Source: Adiantum capillus-veneris
Taxonomy: Eukaryota; Streptophyta; Polypodiopsida; Polypodiales; Pteridaceae
Reading direction: 5' to 3'
DNA: 64,000 nt
NCBI GenBank assembly: GCA_014529385.2
Contig: CM043944.1
Location: 167,905,740 to 167,969,739 of the forward strand
Positions 55,991-64,000 of the stretch are shown here, one piece after another. The first letter of the stretch is position 1. Every line of letters starts with the position of its first letter. The notes beneath the pieces were generated by a model, which worked only from the letters and a program-made list of their open reading frames with translations, ran no database searches and was not told where the DNA came from. The position numbers and the translations under genes were made by a program.

Positions 55991-57182
55991 GCTCCCTTCA
56001 CACAAAGGGAATGAGGGACACATGTCAGCTCCCTAGCCCAGATGCCCACAAGGTGTACCCAATTCCTATTGGATGGCCTTGGAGGTGGACCAATGAGAAT
56101 TAGGCTAGAGTAAATCTAGTTTAATTAATATAAAAACACTTAATAAAGGAACCAATAAGAATTAAGCTCTCTAGAAGACTGTTGGACAGTCTCCCAAGGG
56201 GACCAATGAGCATTCAGCAGCCCAATGGCTTGCCTGATTCCTATTGGCCAAGAGGCAAAGGGGTCCAAATGAGAGTTTAGTTGAATTAAATAATTACATA
56301 AAGCTCTCACAAAAGGGGAAAGGGGGACACATGTCAGAAGGCTATCACTTATGCTGCTTAATTACCATTGGCTAAGTCTGGGGAGGTCAATAGGATGCTA
56401 GCAAGAGCAAATAGCAAGAGGGATCGACCAAGAGAGACAGGGGGCTGATTTTTCAAAGGCATTATCACCTACACACTCACACTAGCTCATGTGTGAAGTA
56501 AAGAAGACTCTCTCTCCTTCTCAAGCTTTATTGGAAAGCTTATCACCTACTCCAAGCTTGTGAGAAGGGAGGCCTACACCAACGACTTTTGGCTTTGTGA
56601 TGCAAATCCAACCAAGAGCCAAGCTTCAATGCATGCTCATCTCCTCTACCATGCTAATTACTAAGCTAAGCTATGCTAATATGAGTGATTATGTGAGGAT
56701 ATGTACATCTTTCTAAGAATACTCCTTCTTCCTCTCAATCTACTCTCATACCCCGCTAGCTCTCACCATCTTCGAAGGTGTGTGAGGTCTTGGGTCTGAG
56801 ACCGTGAGGGAATTGATGTTGTGTTTGATAAGTGTTTTGCTTAGTGCATGAAGTCTCCATCTTCATTGCACTAGCTAGTATTGAAGGAACATAAGAAATT
56901 GTATTGTAAAATGTCTCTCTTGATGGGAGAAACCATAATACAAAGCCTTTTGGAGGGGGGACCGGCTCCATGCAAATCCGGTCCTCAACTTTTTTGTCAA
57001 TTGCTTAATTTCTCTCTCTTTTGAAGTATTGTTCATGCTATCTAACTAGGTGTTATGCTTTTTGTTGCTCTCTCCACCCAAGCACTCTTGTTAATGTCAT
57101 AAGGAATCTATTCTAATGAAATGCTCACTATGTTCGTGCTATTTTTTGCTACACACAAGTTACTAGGCCATTAAATGTTACA
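55574..57182 (+). mobile_element. Solo LTR of the G3-related gypsy subfamily
   Basis: 1,609 bp from TGTCATAATAATCAATATC to CCATTAAATGTTACA, flanked by an exact 5-bp duplication TCTTC (55569-55573 and 57183-57187). No internal sequence is attached, so the rest of the element was lost by recombination between its LTRs. Includes a (CA)n array at 55958-55989. It is similar to the G3 LTR throughout but clearly more diverged than the two G3 LTRs are from each other. Confidence 0.95.
55958..55989. repeat. (AC)n microsatellite
   Basis: About 32 bases of AC within the solo LTR. The G3 LTRs have a shorter GT array at the corresponding place. Confidence 0.95.
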
Positions 57183-57187
57183 TCTTC

Positions 57188-57890
57188 CCCCGATCCTCAG
57201 GAGCAATTTGTAACTGGTTGTAGCCACTGTATCCATCCATAAAACTATACATCTCATACCCTGTAATCTCATCAAGCAACATATCGATGAAGGGCAATGG
57301 AAATGGATCCTTGATGGTTTGAGCGTTGAGTTTCCTATAATCCACACATACTCTCAACTTCCCATTCTTCTTGGGAACAACTACAATAGGAAACAACCAA
57401 TTGCTACTAGCTACTTGAGTAATGAACCCAACTTTGAGAAGGTTGTCAATATCGTCCTTGACCTTCTTAGCATAATTGGGATTCATTCAGTACCGCTGCA
57501 GTCTCACTGCCTGGCATCTGGCTTTAGTGGTATCCTGTGCTGGCAGACCTCCGGATCCACCCCTTTCAGATCAGTGTGTTCCTAGGCAAAGATATCTTTG
57601 TAATGCTCGAACATTCTGCGTGCTTTCTCCTTCATTGTGGGGTTGAGATGTTTGTTAACTTTGATCATTCTAGGGTTGTCTTCAAAGCCTAGAATCCATT
57701 CCTCGATCTCTTGGTCATCTAGGAGTAACCAGTTAGGCCCGCCGCCTTTTCTCTTGGTTGACTCTTTGGCGTAATCCAAAGACGGCCCTTTGAGTTCCAA
57801 ATCACTGTTCTGATTTACCGTGTCCTCCCTAGAATGTGTTGGCTCATCTGGCGTGCTGGATTCAATTGATTTTTTCAGCCTTCCAATCAA
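57188..57890 (-). pseudogene. RT N-terminus and preceding linker of gypsy G
   Basis: RT: NPNYAKKVKDDIDNLLKVGF, SNWLFPIVVVPKKNGKLRVC, VDYRKLNAQTIKDPFPLPF and YSFMDGYSGYNQLQIAPEDR (first catalytic Asp), up to the solo-LTR insertion. The 102-codon frame 57582-57890 upstream (KVNKHLNPTMKEKARRMFEH, YKDIFA) is the protease-RT linker. A frameshift or stop lies near 57,490-57,580. Confidence 0.9.
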
Positions 57891-57959
57891 CTGAACTGAA
57901 CGTTCTCCTAAATTGAGTTCAGTAAACTGGTCTGGAAACTACTTCTTCTGTTTGTCAGC

Positions 57960-58511
57960 CTACTCCTTGTTCAGTAGAACTGCATTAAGATCAATTTCTG
58001 CTAAGGGAAAAATATTTAGAGCTGCTAACATCCTTTTAATCTTCTTGATCTTATACTTCTGGCATAGTTCTTTAGGTCTCAGCTCCTTTCTCCAGCTTCT
58101 AGTGTTGTTAGTCTGAATTTGGATTCTACCACTGGCCCCTTGTAGAGTCAAAGTTTGATTAGCATAGTCGTGAACAGCCTGTGTCGTTCGCAACCATGGG
58201 CGTCCTAGTAGCATTCCATATGCTCCTTGCACATCGAGAACTAAAAAACTAGCTTTGAACTTTTCCTTGCCCACTCGTATCGGCATATTCTCGATCATAC
58301 CAGTAGCTTGCACTACTCGATGATCTGCCATCCGCACTTTGAAAGGTGCTGGCTTCAAGTTTGTGATGCCCACCCTCTGTTGAAAGTGTACTCCAATGAT
58401 GTTTACTCCTGCTCCTCCATCCAGAATGACACTTGAAAGTGGTTCCCATTCTTTTTGAACTTTGTAATCTACTTGAATTAGCAGCACTTCATCATCTCTG
58501 AAAGCCATCAA
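57960..58511 (-). pseudogene. Aspartic protease of gypsy G
   Basis: 183 open codons. The active-site motif reads VILDGGAGVNII, an Asp-Gly-Gly variant of the D-S/T-G triplet usual in plant gypsy proteases, with the Asp kept. Downstream ASFLVLDVQGAYGMLLGRPW is the second hallmark (ILGRPW-type). It continues towards RT in the same frame. Confidence 0.9.
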
Positions 58512-58539
58512 GTCAACTATCCTAGCCTCCGCCTCAGCC

Positions 58540-60210
58540 TTCCTTCACTGTCTTGAATTTCGCTACTTCAGGCAAAGTTCTTCTAATGTCTTCCAACTCC
58601 ACAGTGAGTTTCTAGATTCTGTCACAAATTTTGACATGAATTTCCTCTTTCTCATGGTCAGAGTTGTTGTCGGAGCTTGAAGAACTGGTAATATCTTCAC
58701 AATGCCATTCCTTCATTTTGGTGCTTTTGGCTCCTCTATCAGCTCCCAACTCTTCAATCAACCCTTGTACTGCAGCCAACATGGTCTCAGGCATGCCGGG
58801 CTTTGACTGATCTGTCTCAGAAGATTGGGCTGGTATCTTTTGAATGACCCGTGCTTCGGAACTCTCAGGCTGCTCTTGCAGCTTCTTGGCTAAATCCTCT
58901 GTGATTTTTGCCGCTAGTTCTCTCTACTCCTGCCATTCATCAACCACATTTTCTTTACCCTTGGCCTTCCATACCTCTCTCTGTTGAGCCCATTTGTTGC
59001 TTTCAATAGTGACTGGTTTTTCTGGAATCTTTGGGATCTCCTCAATCACTACTCCTTTGCTTCGTGTAACTGCTCGTACTGGAACTGGCTCTGGTACCTT
59101 TGCCTCAGTAGCCGCAGTCCCAGGTGTTTCTGGACATTGAGCCGTGAAATGCCCATAGTTTCCACAAGTATAGAAATTTAGACATCGGCTCTGGAAATTA
59201 CCATGCCCCCGGCCCGGCTAGTACCTTCTTGGTATCTATTGCACCCTAGACCAGTACCATTGGTACCTGGTTTCTCCTCCTGAGAAGCATTGGCAGTTTC
59301 CACTCTTACTGGTTCGGCATTGGTAAATGCCACCACTAACAAGTCTTTGCCCTTTTTGAAATGATGAATCCTAATGCCACAGTTATTCCATAAATGGACA
59401 ATAAGTACATTGTTGGCACTCATTGGAAACATGGTCCTTAGATTTACATTTTGAACACCAAGTCTCCATTCTTCTCACCGGTTGTCTGGTCTGGCTAATC
59501 TCAGCAATTTGCCGAGCCATCTCTTCAATCGTCCTAGCCCAATACCCCTTTTTAGGCTTATCCTTGGTCTTCTCATCGGAGCTACTCTCAGAACTACTGG
59601 AAACTCCGTTGAATCAGAGTCGTCAGTAGAAGGACTGTTACTACTGGACCTCCTCTTCTTATGACCCTTTTCCTTCTTAGCTTGTTGTTCCAGCTTCAGG
59701 GTTCACTGCACCAAATCATTGAATTTCTTCGTCTTGTGCTGGCACCTCTTGCTCCCTAAGCTTCTTGCTGCGAAATCCATTCAAAAACCATGCTCGCAGT
59801 CGCTTTTATGATGGTTGTTCCTACAGCTGCCTTGTCAGCTCCTTGATTTTCTCAACATAGCTTCGGACTGACAATTTCCTCTGCTTAATCTTATCTAGTT
59901 CACAAAGAATATCCTCATCTCCTCTGTTGTCGGAATATTCCAGTCTGAAGGTTTTAAGTAGTTTATTATAGGACCTGAGCTGGCAAGCCGGGTAATGGTA
60001 GTACCACTTCCTCACTGCCTCCTTCAGCGTTTGCGGAAAGTATTCACCCTAGTCATCCTCATCAATATTTTTCAGCTCTGCATACTGCTCAAAAGCTTGG
60101 ATGTGAACATCCGGATCATCCTTCTTGCCCCCTTTGAATACGGGAAAAGAGATTTTCAACGAGGATGTGTAATCATGCCGATCACCGTTGGTCCTTCCTC
60201 TTCTCATCTT
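58540..60210 (-). pseudogene. gag: Gag of gypsy G with two zinc knuckles
   Basis: Begins MRRGRTNGDR (about 60205), then ISFPVFKGGKKDDPDVHIQA, a stop at about 60050, and the capsid domain (VRKWYYHYPACQLRSYNKL, KLSVRSYVEKIKELTRQL, 60015-59821). A complete CCHC knuckle CSKCKSKDHVSNEC lies near 59464-59423. About 90 codons later a second one, FYTCGNYGHFTAQC (about 59172-59130), has its first Cys replaced by Phe. Many stops and shifts. Confidence 0.82.
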
Positions 60211-60244
60211 AGAGTTTGGACGCCTCTTTGGAGTTTTCTTACAA

Positions 60245-61402
60245 TTGTCTGTATCTGCATATATGAAAAAGTTTCATTGTTTGCTCCTAGAAGTGACTTT
60301 TGTTTCACCTTCTATTATGGTTCAAACATTTTAACGAGGCTTGCAAATAATTGCAATAGAAAATAGTTGGTTTCTTTTTGCAACTATTTACACTCCTCTT
60401 CAATGTGTGCTAGGAGCATCACATTCGCTTGGCAAGGACAATTATGGATATACAGGTTGTTTGGATCTGTTTTTTGCTAAATGCATGCACACTAGGTGTT
60501 ATGGGCCCTAGTGTTTAGCAAAAGCTGATTTGGAACAACATGCATATTCATCAAGTTGCTGCTTATGAAGCATTTTGCACTCTATGTGCAGTATCTCTAT
60601 GAGATTACTTTTGGGTCTACCAATCACCAATAGAGGTCAGGCTCGGTTTGGGTGCTTGTGGATTTTTCAAGTTAACCACGATGGTTATTTCAAACATTGT
60701 TGATTCCTCAGCAATGTTGTACAATATTGTGATCCCCGTTTACCCGTTATCTAGGAAGGTTGTCTGTAAACCGTGGGAGAAACACACCTCAGTACTGTCA
60801 GTTATCCAAGGGGATAGGCAGATTACAAAGTGTAATCTTGTGCTAAAGGATATGCAAAGTGAGTACATTATCACCAAGCAATCCAACTAATAAGCATTTA
60901 TTGCTCTACTTGGAGTTTGCTTACAACCAGATAAAGCATGTTTGCGATTTGGTTTAGTTTCTTCATGTATAATTCGGGTTCTCAACCTTGAACACTAGTT
61001 ATGGTGGGGTTGTTTACTGATGAAATTTGAGAACAAGTCAAGGACTTACACTTGGATGATGAGTTATGTCAGCAAGTTACCTTCATGGAAAGTGAAAAGC
61101 GGTACTCTTTCAGGTACATCTTTGTTGTGATAACTCGTTTAGCATGCTCATGTGCATTCTAAATGGAGTCTACACACTATGATTGGATTGGAACCAGTAA
61201 CACAAGATGGTTGCAAATGGACAACAATGTGCAAAATCAAGATGTTATTCTTGATTATGTTGGACCAGCTATTGCACCATGTTTTGATCAAACAAACAGC
61301 TGGATCCATGAGGGATACCACTGTGGAAAACATTAGTGTTCTTATGAAGATCCTACCACTTTTGTTTTCGAGGACAAAAACGCTTCTGCAAGGGGGGAGT
61401 AA
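60245..61402 (+). mobile_element. LARD-like element, copy 2, 3' interior
   Basis: Aligns with about 17,410-18,643 of copy 1 (for example CTATTATGGTTCAAA, TTATGGTGGGGTTGTTTACTGATGA). It ends in the purine tract GCAAGGGGGGAGTAA just before an LTR. Its left edge is the abrupt end of gypsy G. No coding frame. Confidence 0.65.
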
Positions 61403-61574
61403 TGCCAGGCCAAGGGCTAGAGGGCAGGGCCCGACCTAGGGGAATCAGGGACTTAGGCCAAGGGCCGGACTAAAGGTGTGGACAGGGGATCTATTAGGGC
61501 AAAGGGGCATGGGCCCTCCTATAATAGGTTGGTTGGGAGGAGGATCCGGCATTCAGTTTCCCCTCGGCCTTACA
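61403..61574 (+). repeat. LTR of the LARD-like element, copy 2
   Basis: About 172 bp from TGCCAGGCCAAGGGC to CGGCCTTACA. It is diverged from the LTR at 12270 but shares the start, the TAGGCCAAGGGCC block and the end. It is flanked by element interior on both sides. Confidence 0.6.
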
Positions 61575-64000
61575 CTTGCAAGGGTTTGCAGTCATGCAAG
61601 GCAACATGATCGACCTCATCATCTTGGAGCACCAGTCAAGACCACGGCCAAGGAGGTTCTGCAAGGTTCATGGCATGCAAGCTTCAATAAAAACAAAAGC
61701 GGTCGGCTCATAGAAAGCCTCAAAGTTTACCATCAATCACAAAGCACAGATTAATGCTCAATGTATTTTCTCGGATCTAAAGCTCGAAGATTTTTCACAG
61801 CCATAAGACGCCACGAATACTCTCGACAAGGCTGTCTTAGCACGCAGCTTTTCATAGGTTGTATAAGACACAATCCAGTGGGATTCTTCTCATCTGCATG
61901 CAAGGTATCTGTTGAGGATTCTTTGGCGTTTTGGAAACCATATTGGTGTATACGACAAGAGTTCAAACTTCAGGTACTCATTTGATTATGGAATCTTATG
62001 CATTTTGTTTTGTTTGTGAATTCACCTTGTCATGAGCTGAATTTAAACTTGTTGATGATTATTACCCAAGGAGTAAGTATAAAGCTTATAAATCACGGTT
62101 TGCTTGTTGTTACAGCAAGGCTGCAAATACACTTAGCAATTTCCATTCATCTGCATGGATTTGCGAGCAAGAATGATCGTTACTTTTACAATTACACATG
62201 CATATATGACTTATGCATACGCGGTATGCTTGAAATTTGCAAAATTGGTTTTCTGCATCCCCTGATGCATCATTATTTTACAGTTTGCAAAACATTTAAT
62301 CCAAGCATGGCTTGTGTTGAGCTACAACAAGGCTATAAGTCAATTCGGCTATTACTAAATATCATAAGTCAATTGGGCTATTCATAAATTTCTATAAGTT
62401 AATTGGGTTGATTTTATATTGTTATTTTCTGCTTACATGGATACACAACTATTTGATAGGTATCATATGCTTGATATGCTTTTCTAACCTATTTCTAGCA
62501 CAGCTTGATTTTGTAGCAACACGGCTGTGAATTGCTTATCAAGCATTATCTCTAAAAGCAGAGCTAGACATAGTGTTCAACTTTGAGGGTGATCTCACGC
62601 GCACAAAGTATATACAATATACTGAAGGGCACGAGTCATCTTCTAAAGGTTAGGAAGGGGTAAATTTCAGTGTGACAAGTCACTTGAATTTCCAGTGACA
62701 AGTCAGTTGTTGAGGAAAGTAATGTTTAGTTTTTTCCACCACAGTTTGTAGGAAAGTGTGAGCAAGATAACTTTCTGTATGGAATACCAATGAAGCATAG
62801 GTTGTCTAATACGGAGTTTCAAAGGGCAAAGTGCCAACAAATTCGCTTCAACTTCTTGGGACCACACCAGTGCAAGCCCTGTCAATAGGAAAGGCATAAC
62901 AGTGGTCTTAGCATGAGCTCAATTTCTTGGTGCATTGGCACATTGGGTTTGGATACCCATTTTGATACATTACATGTTTTGTTTTGGTCAATCTTAAATG
63001 TGTTTTTTTTTTTTGTTAGTATAGATATTTTGGTGCTTGCTAACAAAGAACAAACATAATACAATAAAAGGAACCTACATCGAAGGAACTGGACGAACAA
63101 GTAAAGTGCCCGTGGGTCAATGCGTGACTTATTTTTTTGCTACATATCTATGAGAGAGAATCATATATGTTTTTGCAGGCCATCAAGAGAAGCACGGCTT
63201 CTACCCCATACAAAGGTACTACCCATTTACTTGGGATCAAGGACATGGCAGACGAAATTGGGGCATTGGCAATAAGAGGATATAAGCTCACATTTTACAC
63301 ATGGAAATGTTGAATTGTGATATACCCATTTCAGTACAAATTGTGCATGGCATTTTTAGTATCGGCTCAAATTGTTGAGACTGTCATTGAAGGACTTATC
63401 ACTCTATTTTTTCAATAATTATGCATGGCATGCTAGTGTGGTGGAATCAATTCCACTAAATCATTGTTTACGCTTCCACTATAACATCAGCTACTCTGTT
63501 GAGGATGAGTTCCGATTGGTATATTTGCTTGTGTTTGTTGTATAATGATATAGTGAAATTAATCCCACTAAATCATTGCTTACACTTCCACTATAGCATC
63601 AGCTACTCTATTGAGCATAAGTTGAGGTTGATATATTTGCTTGTATTTATTGCAGATAATTGCAGCAACGAGCACTATATATCATTGGTTGTGTGCACAA
63701 GGTACATGCATTACAGATGATGCTTTCTATGGGTAACAAGGAGACATGGCCTCGCTATTAAGAAACTGGTTCATGGGAAGACATGGAGCTGTTAAGAGAC
63801 CCTCAATGCTGGTAGTCTTTTGTTTTTAAAACCAAAGAAAAACTAGTATGACTACCTTCTTTTCAGTGTTGAGAATCTTTCTCCTCTTTCCATGGGAGAT
63901 ATGATTGTTTTAATATCTAGTTATGAATAACATTCCAACTTGAGAGGTTCTTCTAATTACTTTATAGCACTGATTGTATGTATAGGAGTGGTATTTTCAG
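61575..64000 (+). mobile_element. LARD-like element, copy 2, 5' interior (runs off the window)
   Basis: From TTGCAAGGGTTTGCAGTCAT onward it aligns with 13,090-15,790 of copy 1 in the same order, including the 110-bp tandem duplication (63442-63660). Compared with copy 1 it lacks about 680 bp of leader (with the primer site and both CT arrays) and the 83-bp duplication. No gene seen. Confidence 0.65.

Larger units (their letters stand above)
34590..60245 (-). mobile_element. Ty3/gypsy element G (Tat/Athila-like), 5'-truncated and interrupted
   Basis: Own sequence: 34590-40943, 55418-55573 and about 57188-60245. Read on the minus strand the order is gag, protease, RT, RNase H, integrase, an extra reading region, a tandem-repeat 3' UTR, a purine tract and the 3' LTR. 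RT wording such as MDGYSGYNQLQIAPEDRGK and MPFGLCNAPATF is that of the Tat/Athila branch, and I see no chromodomain. Copia C2 and a gypsy solo LTR lie inside RT; removing them restores the RT frame at each junction. No 5' LTR or primer site is found at the right end. Many stops and shifts: an old element. Confidence 0.87.

Overview
This is a gene-poor stretch of a large plant nuclear genome, made almost entirely of nested LTR retrotransposons. The evidence is plant-type Ty3/gypsy and Ty1/copia polyproteins, primer-binding sites complementary to initiator tRNA-Met (TGGTATCAGAGC), long (CT)n/(CA)n microsatellites, and one decayed intron-free pentatricopeptide-repeat (PPR) fragment. The wording of the PPR repeats (QNVITYACT, LHMGERIHNGIA, LLEKRVVLGNAL) resembles the large PPR-PLS families of ferns and other seed-free plants, so I lean towards a fern; this is an inference. 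I see no intact host gene.

Left part (1-12.4 kb): a weak histone-H3-like remnant (minus strand, about 0.7-0.84 kb), a CACTA-type terminus at 1,564, unassigned sequence, the PPR pseudogene (3.43-4.34 kb), then gypsy copy A (4,443-11,919, target duplication TCTAT), a wrecked chromodomain-type gypsy element.

Middle-left (12.3-34.6 kb): a non-coding short-LTR element (LARD-like) from 12,270 whose 3' LTR is cut at 18,664 by copia C1 (minus strand). C1 is split by gypsy copy B (20,840-30,894), and the 3' LTR of B is split by a 1.34-kb inverted-repeat DNA transposon (28,392-29,730) with a TTAA (or TA) target duplication. A possible tRNA-derived SINE and AT-rich sequence follow.

Middle-right (34.6-60.2 kb): gypsy element G (minus strand, Tat/Athila-like RT), 5'-truncated. 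It carries an extra decayed reading region downstream of integrase with a bipartite basic motif and a predicted coiled coil. G was hit by copia C2 (40,944-55,412, TSD AATAT) and by a gypsy solo LTR (55,574-57,182, TSD TCTTC). C2 was hit by gypsy G3 (41,423-50,331, TSD AATTG). G3 is the youngest and best-preserved element: its LTRs are about 99% alike, its pol frame of 1,320 codons is open, and I see one frameshift in gag.

Right end (60.2-64 kb): a second copy of the LARD-like element arranged as internal 3' end - LTR - internal 5' end.

The elements do not cooperate as a pathway. Within each autonomous element gag packages the RNA, protease cuts the polyprotein, RT/RNase H copy it and integrase inserts it. 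The non-coding LARD-like and inverted-repeat elements would need these functions supplied in trans. The nesting gives a relative insertion order: LARD before C1 before B before the inverted-repeat transposon, and G before C2 before G3.
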